Below are positions 8,215 through 16,698 of a DNA stretch of 64,000 nucleotides, piece by piece. The position numbers and the translations under genes were made by a program. How positions within the stretch are numbered: position 1 is the first letter of the stretch; each line of letters starts with the position of its first letter. This DNA comes from Xylanibacter caecicola (lineage in GTDB: Bacteria; Bacteroidota; Bacteroidia; Bacteroidales; Bacteroidaceae). The stretch is taken from positions 1-64,000 of the forward strand of contig NZ_JABKKJ010000008.1 of the NCBI RefSeq assembly GCF_013166515.1, given 5' to 3'. The notes under the pieces were generated by a model. It was not told the origin of the DNA. It saw only the letters and a program-made list of their open reading frames with translations, and made no database searches.

Positions 8215-8270
8215 AAATTAAGAATTAGGAGCGGGGTAATTAAGAGTTAAGGGGTAAGAATTAAGAGTTT
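8195..8270 (+). repeat. Degenerate AATTAAGAATTAAGG repeats after nadD
   Basis: At least four imperfect copies of a 15-17-bp unit built around TTAAGnnTTAAG occur at about 8195, 8215, 8238 and 8254. The first lies inside the last codons of nadD. No coding function is evident. Confidence 0.6.
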
Positions 8271-8341
8271 ACGCCCCTGTTTATAACAGATAAAAACTGC
8301 GTCTGTAACACGTTGAGTACCAAGATGATATCTCTTGATTT

Positions 8342-8427
8342 CTAAAAGGTGGCATTTTAGAGCCAGAAAGGTGCCCTTTTAGAACGCAATACGCCACCTT
8401 TTGGAGTGCAAAAGGTGGCGTATTGCA
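8342..8427. repeat. Intergenic ~22-nt repeat units (AAAGGTGGC/GCCACCTTT type)
   Basis: Three to four alternating units of about 21-23 nt (AAAAGGTGGC-type and its complement) follow each other. Similar units occur at about 24890-25035, 45768-45830 and 59570-59720, always outside genes. The last two units form the hairpin at 8386-8426. Confidence 0.55.
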
Positions 8428-8434
8428 TTTTTTT
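8386..8434 (+). terminator. Strong rho-independent terminator after nadD
   Basis: A perfect 18-bp stem (8386-8403 with 8409-8426), a 5-nt loop and a run of seven T at 8428-8434 form a plus-strand terminator. It ends the yicC-gmk-nadD transcript just before the convergent lipoprotein gene. Confidence 0.85.
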
Positions 8435-8445
8435 CGGTTGTATGT

Positions 8446-8853
8446 CTACTTTCCGGAAGATATTTTCCAGTCTCCCCTGTCGTCTTTTATCAGTTTTATC
8501 TTGTGGTCTTTGTCTTCATCGCCGTTGCCATATTTGATGCTTGCCTTTACGGTTGCGGTGGCTCCGTCTTCGGATATTTCTTCGGAGATGATGCCATACG
8601 ATTTTATTCCGCTTTTCTTGTCGAGAGTTTCTCCGCCTTTTGCCTTGAGCAGTGCGGCAACCTGTTCTTTCTCCCGTTCGATGTCCTTGCCCTCTTTCTT
8701 CTCAAAATACATAAGCTTGACATACCCTTCCCAGTCTTCTTTTTGCATGCAGCTTAGACCTTTTTCTGCCACGCCTTGAGGTGAATTGTCACTGCAGCCG
8801 CACATTATGAATGCAGCGATGAACATTGTGATAAATACTGTCAGATTTTTCAT
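8446..8853 (-). CDS. Small lipoprotein, DUF4878-like
   Basis: This 135-aa protein has a lipoprotein signal peptide (hydrophobic stretch 4-17, Cys at 18 or 20 in IMCGC). The mature part looks like the DUF4878/NTF2-like fold common in Bacteroidetes: an early helix with the phrase AEKGLSCMQKEDWEGYVKL, then strands ending in GDWKISSGK. Such proteins are exported and lipid-anchored; their role is unknown. It lies 55 bp downstream of the cysteine-hydrolase lipoprotein gene on the same strand, so the two may share a transcript. Its stop is close to the opposing nadD terminator. The family name is from recall and is moderately certain. Confidence 0.75.
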   Translation of the reverse strand: MKNLTVFITMFIAAFIMCGCSDNSPQGVAEKGLSCMQKEDWEGYVKLMYFEKKEGKDIEREKEQVAALLKAKGGETLDKKSGIKSYGIISEEISEDGATATVKASIKYGNGDEDKDHKIKLIKDDRGDWKISSGK

Positions 8854-8908
8854 GGTTTTCGTTTTTTTGTTTGTAATGATTTATTTAATACTCTCGTTTC
8901 TTTCTGTT

Positions 8909-9607
8909 TCATTGCTTCTTACCGTCTGTAAACACCATGTAACGGGACAGTTTGGGTGAGTTAAGTATGTCCGACGGCAGCATGCAGCGGTATGTTCCCA
9001 TGCCCGGAAAGCTCAGACAGTGTTTCCGTCCGTCGGTCAGCGGCATGCCGGCATGTGTGTATGCCGCCTCCACAAGCTCGCAGCAGTACATCTTTGTGGT
9101 GTCGGTGTCGTCGTAGTCGTGGTCGAACAGTGTTCCGCGCCTATATACCTGTATTGCGTACATGGCTGCCCGCCGTGCCACTTCGGGGCTGCCTCTGAAC
9201 CTGCACACTTCTCCGGCAGAGGCGTTTACGGAAGAAAAGAACTTCCGGGGAGTGTCCATCTTCACCCTGTCGGGATCGCCGTCGAAATCGGGTTCGCCGG
9301 GAACGGCATGTATAATCATGGGTATTCCTGCCGAGTCGGCTACTATCCCGACATGAGAGTACACACCTCCCTTGTCTGCAAAGACCACCGCACGACTAGT
9401 CATTCCTTCTCCTTTGCGGAACACCACATCGCCCGCCGACAGCCGGCAGTTGTCGGGAATGATTGCCGTTTCAGTGTTGTTGCGGCACCCGAAAAAGCCG
9501 GTAAGGATAATGAATGTGCATGCCAAGTGTCTCAATGCCAATCTGTTTGTCAACAAATATACACTAATAAAGGATAATTGACAAGTTTTCAGACAATTAA
9601 TTGACAT
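8909..9607 (-). CDS. YiiX/YebB-like permuted NlpC/P60 cysteine hydrolase, lipoprotein
   Basis: The protein resembles the YiiX/YebB-like (DUF830) permuted papain-fold hydrolases, thought to act on amide or thioester bonds in the envelope. The GDVVFRKG strand (59-66) is followed by the likely catalytic His85 in YSHVGIV and the likely nucleophile in the YCCELV motif (Cys175 or Cys176), the reversed His-then-Cys order of this group. A lipobox (TGFFGC, Cys41) predicts lipid anchoring. The start is uncertain: the ATG at 9607 gives a long 27-residue lead, while a promoter (-7 TATATTTG at 9554-9561) lies inside that lead and TTG codons at 9541 or 9535 would give a normal lipoprotein signal. Confidence 0.75.
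   Translation of the reverse strand: MSINCLKTCQLSFISVYLLTNRLALRHLACTFIILTGFFGCRNNTETAIIPDNCRLSAGDVVFRKGEGMTSRAVVFADKGGVYSHVGIVADSAGIPMIIHAVPGEPDFDGDPDRVKMDTPRKFFSSVNASAGEVCRFRGSPEVARRAAMYAIQVYRRGTLFDHDYDDTDTTKMYCCELVEAAYTHAGMPLTDGRKHCLSFPGMGTYRCMLPSDILNSPKLSRYMVFTDGKKQ
9554..9584 (-). promoter_or_regulatory. Predicted promoter of the cysteine-hydrolase lipoprotein gene
   Basis: The minus strand reads TTG, 20 nt, TATATTTG (-7 at 9561-9554), a good Bacteroidetes match. It falls within the 5' part of the longest open frame, which argues that translation starts later, at a TTG. Confidence 0.5.
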
Positions 9608-9654
9608 TCTGCCTACCGATTTAACATATTCCGGTCATTTCAGACAATGGCGCT

Positions 9655-10986
9655 TTAGAAATCCAGTTCATCGCCTTTGTAGAAACCGAGGAGGGCTTTT
9701 TGGTACATATATTCATATCTGGCTCGCGACAGGTCGCTTTCCGCCTTCATGTAATTGTTCTTCGCTTCGTTGAATTCTGTTATGTTAGCCTTTCCGTATT
9801 CGTATTTTGCCGACATCAACCTGAATGCCGCTTCGCTGCTTGTAAGAGCCTCGCTGCTGCTGCGATATCCCGTTTCTGCCGCCACGGCGTTGTAGTATGC
9901 CTGCTGTATCTCCTTGTACAGCGCTTTCTTTGTGTTGTCGAGCACGAGCTGCTGCTCCTGCCTGTTGAGGCGTGCGGTGCGTATGCTGTTGCGCGTGCTG
10001 AACCTGTTAAAGAGCGGGATGGACAGGTTGAGACCTATGTTCTGACTGAAGTTGTTTCTCATCTGACTGCCAAATCCGTCGGTGTCGAAGCCGCTTGCAG
10101 TATAGTAGTTTGTGCCTATTCCCGCGGTGAGAGACAGCTTGGGGTAGAGCGCGCTGCGTGCTATGAGTATGCTCTTTTCCATGCCCTTCACCCGGAGTTG
10201 TCCTGCCTGTATTTCCGGTTTTATGAGCATTGCCTCGCTGAATATCTCGTCGGGAAGCGGCAGTGGCGCCGACTGGGCGCGTGACATGCCGGCAGAGTCG
10301 GGACGGGCAATACTGAAACCTTCGGGTGACGGCAGTTCAAGAAGCTGCGACAGCGTAAGCAGCGACAGTCTGACGTCGTTGTTTGCCTGTGTTGCCGTGA
10401 GACGGCTTGCCGCCAGTGTGGCGTCCTGCTGTGCCACGTCCACGCCGCTCACCTTTCCGTTGGAATACATCTCGCGCAGTCTTGACGACTGCATAGAGTC
10501 GATTGCGGTCTGTCGTTGTGCCACGTCGAGCAGTTCCATGGCATACAACGCCTGTACGTATGCGGCGGCAACCTGCATGCGTATGTCGTTGCGCGCTTTC
10601 TCAAGGTCGGCAAGGGCAGCCTTAAGGTTCAGCCTGTTAAGCTCTATTGTGTTCGGAATGTTGAAGCCGGTGAACAGCGGAACGCTCGTGGCAAGGGTGA
10701 AGGAGGTGTTGCTCGTGTTGTTGTCCGAATAAGTGTTCTGGGCAGTGAGACCACGTCCGAACGAGAAATTCTGCCCTGCCGAGGCGTTGAGGTCGGGCAG
10801 ACGACTGTTTCTTGCCGTGCTCAGTTCGGTCTCGCGCTTTTGTGTCTCGATGTCCATGCGCTTTATCTCTATGTTGTTTTCGAGTGCATGTGCCATACAC
10901 TCGCGCAGTGTCCAGCGGTGCGGTGTCTGTGCCTGTGCCGCAACGGATATGACTGTTGCGGCTGCTATCAATATGTTTTTTATCAT
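9655..10986 (-). CDS. TolC-family outer-membrane efflux channel
   Basis: This 443-aa exported protein belongs to the TolC/outer membrane efflux family. A signal peptide (about residues 1-19, ending AAQAQ) precedes the typical opening WTLRECMAHALENNIEIK, and two homologous halves of long helices follow with the repeat-end phrase ITEFNEAKNNYMKAESDLSRARYEY near the C-terminus. It would form the trimeric channel through the outer membrane. Its ATG overlaps the stop of the upstream HlyD adaptor gene by 4 bp (ATGA), so the two are translationally coupled. It is the last gene of the eight-gene export operon. Confidence 0.94.
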   Translation of the reverse strand: MIKNILIAAATVISVAAQAQTPHRWTLRECMAHALENNIEIKRMDIETQKRETELSTARNSRLPDLNASAGQNFSFGRGLTAQNTYSDNNTSNTSFTLATSVPLFTGFNIPNTIELNRLNLKAALADLEKARNDIRMQVAAAYVQALYAMELLDVAQRQTAIDSMQSSRLREMYSNGKVSGVDVAQQDATLAASRLTATQANNDVRLSLLTLSQLLELPSPEGFSIARPDSAGMSRAQSAPLPLPDEIFSEAMLIKPEIQAGQLRVKGMEKSILIARSALYPKLSLTAGIGTNYYTASGFDTDGFGSQMRNNFSQNIGLNLSIPLFNRFSTRNSIRTARLNRQEQQLVLDNTKKALYKEIQQAYYNAVAAETGYRSSSEALTSSEAAFRLMSAKYEYGKANITEFNEAKNNYMKAESDLSRARYEYMYQKALLGFYKGDELDF

Positions 10987-12104
10987 TTTCCCTCCGTTTC
11001 GTCTTTAATGATCTGCGGTCCTCTCACTTTGTCGCGTGTCGTTATGCCGCTCTTTATCTCGATGTTTATGCCGTCGCTCAGTCCGGTTGTGACTTTCCTC
11101 CGTTCGTATGTCTTGTCACCGTCTTTGTTCTTTATCACATAGACAAAGGCGTCGCTGCCGCTGAACTCTATTGCACTCTCGGGCACGGCAAGCACTTTTT
11201 TCACTCCTGCAAGCTCTATTTCGGCGTTGGCACTGTAGCCGGAGCGTATGCGGTTGCCGTCGGGCACGGTCACGGATGCCTTTATCTCGAACTGGTTGGC
11301 GCCGTTGTTCTCCACCGCTTTGGGCGATATGTACTCCAAAGAGGCGTCGAAGTGGAGGTTGTGCAGTGCCCCTATGGTTATTTTCATAGGCATTCCGGCA
11401 TGCAGACTGCCCACTTCGGTCTCGTCGATGTTGCCTTTGAAGATCAGATTACCCATGTCGGCGACACTCGCGATGGTCGTTCCGTCGTTGAAAGTGTTGG
11501 CAAGTATCACCGAGTTTCCCACCTTTACGGGGATGTCGAGGATTATTCCGCTTATGGTGGAGCGTATCAGCGTGCTGCTTGCGCTGGCATTGCTCTTCGA
11601 CACACCGTCGCGTACAACCTCGAGAGCGTCGGTTGCCGCCGCCTTCTCTTCCCTTGCACGGCTGAGCTCCTGACGTATCTTGTCGTATTCGTCAGCGCTT
11701 ACAAGCTGCTTGTCGTACAGTTTCTTTTCTCTCTCGAAATCCACTTGCGCCTGTCTGAGGTTGATTTCGGCAAGGCGCACACGGCTCTCGGCGGAGCTTA
11801 GTTGCCCCATGTCGGGAATTACCTTGACGCGGGCTATCACCTCACCTGCCTGCACCACGTCGCCCGCCTGTTTCATTATCTCCGTGATGATGCCGCTTAT
11901 CTGCGGCTTAACGTTGACCTCGTCTCGCGGCTCGATTTTGCCTGTGATTACCGTTGTCTTGCTTATGTCCGTCAGTGCCGGCGTGAACTCTTCATAGACT
12001 ATGGGCTTTGGACGCGACTTCTGATAAAGGAATACGAATGTTCCGATGAAGACCAGAACCGCCATTCCCGCGATTATAAACTTAAAATACTTTTTCATTG
12101 TCAT
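10983..12104 (-). CDS. HlyD-type periplasmic adaptor (membrane fusion protein)
   Basis: This 373-aa protein is an MFP/HlyD adaptor that bridges an inner-membrane transporter and the TolC channel. One N-terminal membrane anchor (about 5-27) is followed by the lipoyl half-motif (VNVKPQISGIITEI and GDVVQAGEVIARV, 62-92), a coiled-coil hairpin (about 98-160, rich in Ala, Glu, Arg and Lys), the second lipoyl half (STISGIILDIPVKVGNSV) and a beta-barrel. It closely resembles the MacA-like partners of MacB transporters. It lies between the MacB-like permease gene (98 bp upstream, a spacer filled by a 9-bp-period array) and the overlapping tolC-like gene. Confidence 0.93.
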   Translation of the reverse strand: MTMKKYFKFIIAGMAVLVFIGTFVFLYQKSRPKPIVYEEFTPALTDISKTTVITGKIEPRDEVNVKPQISGIITEIMKQAGDVVQAGEVIARVKVIPDMGQLSSAESRVRLAEINLRQAQVDFEREKKLYDKQLVSADEYDKIRQELSRAREEKAAATDALEVVRDGVSKSNASASSTLIRSTISGIILDIPVKVGNSVILANTFNDGTTIASVADMGNLIFKGNIDETEVGSLHAGMPMKITIGALHNLHFDASLEYISPKAVENNGANQFEIKASVTVPDGNRIRSGYSANAEIELAGVKKVLAVPESAIEFSGSDAFVYVIKNKDGDKTYERRKVTTGLSDGINIEIKSGITTRDKVRGPQIIKDETEGK

Positions 12105-12139
12105 GTATTTGTTTTGTTATTGTTTGTTGTCTGTTGGGG

Positions 12140-12202
12140 CTATAGAATCTATAGAAACTATAGGCTCTATAGATTTTATAGTATCTATAATGATTATAGC
12201 CC
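12140..12202 (-). repeat. 9-bp-period array of CTATAG words
   Basis: Seven hexamers start every 9 bp from 12140 to 12194: CTATAG four times, then TTATAG, CTATAA and TTATAG, each followed by three variable bases. The array begins directly after the stop codon of the permease gene (12203-12205) and ends 35 nt before the adaptor ATG. CTATAG is a perfect palindrome, so the array reads the same way on both strands and any two units can pair in RNA. Confidence 0.85.
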
Positions 12203-13474
12203 TCATTCGTCTCTCATTGCATCCACCGGTTTTATGCCCATGGCACGCATGGCGGGCGCCAGTCCGGCAACGATACCGAGCATGCAGAGCATTGCCACGG
12301 CACCGGCAGCGGTGGATATGTCTATCTGGAAGTGTGCTGCGGTGATGCCGTCGGAAGTGCTTCCCAACTCAAGTATTTCGAGAATGAGCACGGCAAAGAG
12401 TATTCCGCTCATGCCGGCGACGGCTGTAAGGATGACACTTTCCGATATAATCTGCGACAGAATGTTCAGCGGCGTTGCGCCGATGGCGCGCCTTATGCCT
12501 ATTTCCGTTGTCCTTTCGCGCACGGTAACCATCATAATGTTGCTTACTCCGACAGCTCCGGCGAGCAGAGTGCCCAGTCCTACGAGCCACACAAGAAAGT
12601 TTACGCCGCTGAAGAGATTGTCCACAAGTCCGAACATGACCTCCGTGTTGAACACGGTGATGCCTTTCTCGTCCGTAGGGTCTATCCTGTGCGCTTCCGC
12701 CACCACGGTTCTCATCTTTTCGGTGATGCTGCTCATCGTTATTCCCGGCTTGGCGGTGACACATATTATGTGTACGCTGTCGCCGAGATTATATGCCTGC
12801 TGCATCAGCGTGAGCGGAATGAGCACCGATGTTTCGGAGCGTCCGTTGAGGTTGATGTTGCCCGACGCATAGTCCACACCCACTATATTATAGTATATGT
12901 TGTCGATACAGATCTTGCTTCCGCACGGGTTGCCTCCGCCGGGAAAAAGCTCCTTGTACACTTTCTTGCCCAATACGCACACCTTGCGCCCCTGCTGTAT
13001 GTCCATGTCGTTGAGGTAACGACCGTAGAACATCTTTGGTGTTTCTACCTTGATGTAGTCGGGCAGCAGACCTTTGACGGTGCATCCTGTCTTCTTGTCG
13101 TCGTGTATGGCGCTTCCGCCCCAGTGAGACAGCACCGGTGTTACGGTTTGTAGCTCTGGTATATGGCTCTTGAGGCGTTCCACATCTTTGTATACCATGC
13201 TCCATGTGCGCCCCTTGCGAAAACCGGAATAGGGCTTGGTGGTGGGTTGTGGGAAGATAAAGGCGGAGTTGGTGGCAAAGCCTTCGAAGTTGGTTTGCAG
13301 CAGTTCTTTAAGTCCGTTGCCGCCGCCGACAAGCGCTACGAGCATGAACACGCCCCAGAACACGCCGAAACCGGTGAGGAACGTCCTGCTTTTGTTACGT
13401 GAAAGTGTGTCGAGTATTTCGTGAAACCTGTCTATGTCAAATCTTGTCATACGCTTTTTTGCTGTTATTGTCAT
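12203..13474 (-). CDS. MacB-like ABC transporter permease (second)
   Basis: This 423-aa inner-membrane protein is a MacB/FtsX-type permease: an N-terminal MacB-PCD periplasmic domain framed by TM1 (about 35-55, LTGFGVFWGVFMLVALVGGG) and a C-terminal FtsX domain with three helices (from about 290), including the conserved phrase NIMMVTVRERTTEIGIRRAIGA. The ATPase is a separate gene upstream. Its ATG overlaps the stop of the first permease gene by 4 bp. Two non-identical permeases encoded side by side suggest a heterodimer. The substrate is unknown; drugs, peptides or envelope lipids are all possible for this family. Confidence 0.92.
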   Translation of the reverse strand: MTITAKKRMTRFDIDRFHEILDTLSRNKSRTFLTGFGVFWGVFMLVALVGGGNGLKELLQTNFEGFATNSAFIFPQPTTKPYSGFRKGRTWSMVYKDVERLKSHIPELQTVTPVLSHWGGSAIHDDKKTGCTVKGLLPDYIKVETPKMFYGRYLNDMDIQQGRKVCVLGKKVYKELFPGGGNPCGSKICIDNIYYNIVGVDYASGNINLNGRSETSVLIPLTLMQQAYNLGDSVHIICVTAKPGITMSSITEKMRTVVAEAHRIDPTDEKGITVFNTEVMFGLVDNLFSGVNFLVWLVGLGTLLAGAVGVSNIMMVTVRERTTEIGIRRAIGATPLNILSQIISESVILTAVAGMSGILFAVLILEILELGSTSDGITAAHFQIDISTAAGAVAMLCMLGIVAGLAPAMRAMGIKPVDAMRDE

Positions 13475-14730
13475 TCTGCTCTCAAAGCCTCTATCGGTCT
13501 TATACGTGCCGCCTTGCGTGCCGGTATCAGTCCGGCGAGTGTTCCGGCAAGAACGATCACCGCCATTGCCTCTATGCAGATGTCAAGTCCCACGGTGGGA
13601 TTATAGAACATCGTAGCCTCGAACAGTCCGCTGTTGACCTTCGTATGTCCTATCGTGGCGTCCATATACATGTTTGACGCTATGCCCAGGACCATGCCTG
13701 TAAATCCGAATATTGTGGTGATGATGATGCTCTCGGCGATGATCAGCCTGAGTATCGACAACGGGCGGGCACCGATGGCCTTGCGTATGCCGAACTCTCG
13801 GGTGCGCTCTTTCACGGTGATAAGCATGATGTTGCTTACTCCCACTATGCCGCTGAGTAGTGTAAAAAGTCCTATTATCCACAACGCAGTCTGTATGATG
13901 CTTATGCCCTTGTTCATCTGCATGTTGCTGGTGAACCTGTTCCATATCCAGATGGCGCTTTCGTCGTCGGGCGCGGCACGGTGATTGTTATTTATGCGTG
14001 CACGGTACTGCGTCTCGAAGTCTTCGTTCTCTTTCTCGGTATTCAACCCGTGGAATGAGAACACAATGTTTTCGACCTTGTTGCCCTTGTTGTATATGGT
14101 GCTGAAGGTGGTGAACGGCATGTAAGAATACGACCACATGGAACTCTTGTCCTGCTTGTAGATACCCACTACGCGGAATGCAATGTTGTTGACGGCTACG
14201 TATCGTCCCACAAGAGCGGTTGTGTTGTGCGGCATAAGCTCGCGGGCGTTCTCGTCGGAGATGACAAGTGACTTTCGCTGTTGGCGTATGTCAGTGTCGT
14301 TGATAAACCTTCCGTGCAGCAGTTCCTTCTTGTTTATCTGTATGTCGTTGGGATAAACACCGGCAAGACTGCCGCTGAAGTAATTGTTTTCGAGGCTTAC
14401 GGTCTGCCCTTCCTTGTCCGCCTGCGCGCCGACGTTGTCTATATGCTTGTTGAACGAGCGCGACGTTATTTCCATGTCTGTCGTGTTCAGACTAATATTA
14501 CGTCCCTCTTTCAGTCCGTCGTAAGCCTTCGATGTCTGTCCGGAGCCTATTATCATGGAGTTGTCGAGAAATCTTTCGCTCGACAGTTTTTGGGCGTTTA
14601 TAAGTCCGTTGCCGGCCCCGAGCAGAAAAATAATCATGAAGATGCCCCATGCCACGGCAAATCCCGTAAGCGCGGTGCGCAGCTTGTTCTTCCGTGTCGT
14701 TGCCCATATTTCTTTCAGTATGTCACGCAT
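13471..14730 (-). CDS. MacB-like ABC transporter permease (first)
   Basis: This is the partner permease, 419 aa from the start chosen here (MRDILKEIWATTRKNKLRTALTG). TM1 follows at about 20-40, then a MacB periplasmic core domain and a C-terminal FtsX domain with the phrase NIMLITVKERTREFGIRKAIGARPLSI. The open frame extends to 14784, but that would overlap the end of the ATPase gene by 47 bp. The ATG at 14730 has an AAGGAT ribosome binding site and sits 7 bp after the ATPase stop. It overlaps the next permease gene by 4 bp, so ATPase and both permeases are tightly coupled. Confidence 0.92.
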   Translation of the reverse strand: MRDILKEIWATTRKNKLRTALTGFAVAWGIFMIIFLLGAGNGLINAQKLSSERFLDNSMIIGSGQTSKAYDGLKEGRNISLNTTDMEITSRSFNKHIDNVGAQADKEGQTVSLENNYFSGSLAGVYPNDIQINKKELLHGRFINDTDIRQQRKSLVISDENARELMPHNTTALVGRYVAVNNIAFRVVGIYKQDKSSMWSYSYMPFTTFSTIYNKGNKVENIVFSFHGLNTEKENEDFETQYRARINNNHRAAPDDESAIWIWNRFTSNMQMNKGISIIQTALWIIGLFTLLSGIVGVSNIMLITVKERTREFGIRKAIGARPLSILRLIIAESIIITTIFGFTGMVLGIASNMYMDATIGHTKVNSGLFEATMFYNPTVGLDICIEAMAVIVLAGTLAGLIPARKAARIRPIEALRAE

Positions 14731-14737
14731 ATCCTTG

Positions 14738-15457
14738 TTATTTAAATACTCCGCCGGTGCCGAACGGACTTGCGTGGTGGTCAAGGTTCTCCTCGATGCT
14801 TTCGATAAGCCCGTCTTTGATGTGTATTATCTTGTTTGTCTCGTTTGCCACGCCGCTCTCATGCGTCACGACGACAATGGTGATGCCTTCGTTGCGGTTG
14901 AGGTCTTTGAGTAGTTGCATTACCTCTACGCTTGTCTTTGAGTCGAGCGCGCCGGTCGGTTCGTCGGCAAGTATTATCTGAGGATGCGTTATCAGCGCCC
15001 TCGCTATTGCCACACGCTGCTTCTGTCCTCCCGACATCTCGTTGGGATAGTGGTTCGCCCAGCGTTCCAACCCCAATCTTTCAAGATACTCCATGGCGAG
15101 TCTTTTGCGTCTTTTGCGTGCCACGCCCTGATAGAAAAGCGGCAATTCGACGTTTTCCGCGGCGGTCTTGAAGCCGATGAGATTGAACGACTGGAAGATA
15201 AAGCCTATCATGCGGTTGCGGTATTCGGCGGCGCGGGTTTCCGAAAGATCTTTTATCAGTGTCCCGTTCAGCATGTATTCGCCTGTATCGTAGTTGTCGA
15301 GAATGCCCAATATGTTAAGGAGTGTGGACTTGCCCGAGCCGGATGCTCCCATAATAGAAACGAATTCGCCTTTGCCTATGTCGAGACTTATGCCTTTGAG
15401 AACGTGCAATGGCTGTCCGTTGTCGTATGTCTTGTGTATGTTTCTTAGAGTTATCAT
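14738..15457 (-). CDS. MacB-type ABC transporter ATP-binding protein
   Basis: This 239-aa ATPase of the LolD/MacB class would energise the two following permeases. From the chosen start (MITLRNIHKTYDNGQPLHVL) it has Walker A GASGSGKST at about 40-48, the ABC signature MSGGQ, Walker B IILADEPTGALD and the H-loop VVVTHE. The frame is open far upstream (to 15802) but that region overlaps the GntR gene and is not protein-like; the ATG at 15457 lies 11 bp after the GntR stop. Free-standing ATPase plus two separate permeases is the usual Bacteroidetes version of MacB systems. Confidence 0.95.
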   Translation of the reverse strand: MITLRNIHKTYDNGQPLHVLKGISLDIGKGEFVSIMGASGSGKSTLLNILGILDNYDTGEYMLNGTLIKDLSETRAAEYRNRMIGFIFQSFNLIGFKTAAENVELPLFYQGVARKRRKRLAMEYLERLGLERWANHYPNEMSGGQKQRVAIARALITHPQIILADEPTGALDSKTSVEVMQLLKDLNRNEGITIVVVTHESGVANETNKIIHIKDGLIESIEENLDHHASPFGTGGVFK

Positions 15458-15468
15458 GATGCTGTCGT

Positions 15469-15852
15469 TTACTCCGTAGGATTTTCTTTCGTCATTTCCT
15501 GCTCCCGTCTGAACTTCTCGCTTACCTCGTCGATGTTTATTCCGAGCAGTCGCATATTGCGGAACAGTTCGGGAAGCTGATGTTCCATGAAGTCTTTCTT
15601 GCGTGTTTCGAGGATTGTCTCTCTTGCACCCGGTGTGACGAAGTATCCAAGTCCGCGCCTGTTGTATATTATTCCCTCTGTTGCGAGCAGGTCGTATGAC
15701 TTCACGGCAGTGTTTATGTTCACTTCCAATAGCACTGCATATTCGCGTACACTCGGTATTCGGCAGTCTTCGGGATACTTTCCCGCCAGTATCTCGTCGC
15801 ACAGCCTGTCGGCTATCTGCACATATATTGCCTTGCTGTTGTCGAAAATCAT
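15469..15852 (-). CDS. GntR-family transcriptional regulator, YtrA type
   Basis: This 127-aa regulator has an N-terminal GntR winged helix-turn-helix (about 8-75; YVQIADRLCDEILAGKYPEDCRIPSVREYA, then VNINTAVKSYDLLATEGII) and only a short C-terminal helical tail, the arrangement of the YtrA subfamily. YtrA proteins are usually encoded with ABC transporters and repress their own operon. Here it is the third gene, overlapping the permease gene before it by 4 bp and followed 11 bp later by the MacB-type ATPase. A GTGTA...TACAC inverted repeat at the operon promoter (17558-17581) is its likely operator. The inducing signal is unknown. Confidence 0.93.
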   Translation of the reverse strand: MIFDNSKAIYVQIADRLCDEILAGKYPEDCRIPSVREYAVLLEVNINTAVKSYDLLATEGIIYNRRGLGYFVTPGARETILETRKKDFMEHQLPELFRNMRLLGINIDEVSEKFRREQEMTKENPTE

Positions 15853-16649
15853 AGGTTAATCCATTTATTGTTTACAACCTGCATGCGCTTGAATATTCTG
15901 TACGACAGCCAGTATGCGGCTGCAGTGAGCACGGGCAGCAGGCACATTATGAAATATACGAAGCCTTTCAGCGACTCTGTACTTATGTTGAAGCTGTATG
16001 AACCGACAAACCACGATGCCACCCATGCCAGTAATATTGTGCCGAGTATCATCGTCATCGACGTGAGTACGAACTGGCGGCGGCGGAACAGCGTGCCTCC
16101 GAGAAGATACAGCGAATGTGTGAACATCAGCATTTCGACGGAAAATATGGCATCGGCGGTGTCGTTGACGTTGTTGAATGTCACGGTATTTGTCAGTGCG
16201 GTGAAGAAATAGGGGATGGTCGTGGTCTGCATACCGTGCCCTGTTATTAGAGAGAGCGACAGACGCAGGACATCGGCAATGCAGTATGCCACGATACAAC
16301 CGACAATCCAGAATACTGTAACGTAGAGATATCTTGCCAGAAACTTCTCGGCGTCGGATGCCGGGAGCAGTTTGAACATCAGTCTTTGCTGCTTTGTCTT
16401 CATGTTGTTCAGCAGGTAGCAGCCTGAGATTGAGAATATAAACATGAGCAGACCTACGGCGGTATGGCTGAATGTTTCCATTCCGTCCATTATCACATCG
16501 TTGAGTCCCATAAGATTAAACCTCATGAAAAGTATTATGAAGAATATTACGGTGGCCATCGTCACGGTTGTGATGTATTCTTTTTTATATGTGTATACGG
16601 ACCATTTGCTCAATTGCATGAAACGGTTTATGTCGAATGTTTTTGCCAT
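15849..16649 (-). CDS. ABC transporter permease-like membrane protein
   Basis: This 266-aa protein has about six predicted membrane helices (for instance 29-47, 65-83, 106-128, 170-190, 193-215 and 233-252) and no recognisable soluble domain. It starts MAKTFDINRFMQLSKWSVYTY, a form common for permeases that pair with YtrB-like ATPases in Bacteroidetes. It lies 49 bp after the ATPase gene and overlaps the GntR gene by 4 bp, so ATPase, permease and regulator form one unit. No substrate can be inferred from the sequence. Confidence 0.85.
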   Translation of the reverse strand: MAKTFDINRFMQLSKWSVYTYKKEYITTVTMATVIFFIILFMRFNLMGLNDVIMDGMETFSHTAVGLLMFIFSISGCYLLNNMKTKQQRLMFKLLPASDAEKFLARYLYVTVFWIVGCIVAYCIADVLRLSLSLITGHGMQTTTIPYFFTALTNTVTFNNVNDTADAIFSVEMLMFTHSLYLLGGTLFRRRQFVLTSMTMILGTILLAWVASWFVGSYSFNISTESLKGFVYFIMCLLPVLTAAAYWLSYRIFKRMQVVNNKWINL

Positions 16650-16698
16650 AATATGTTGTTTTTACGGTTGTTGTTATGTTCTTTCTTTATAATGCCTT

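Noticed and set aside
15458..15802. N-terminal extension of the MacB-type ATPase
   Set aside because: It would overlap the GntR gene in another frame and has an Arg/Thr/His-rich non-native composition; the ATPase domain starts normally at 15457.
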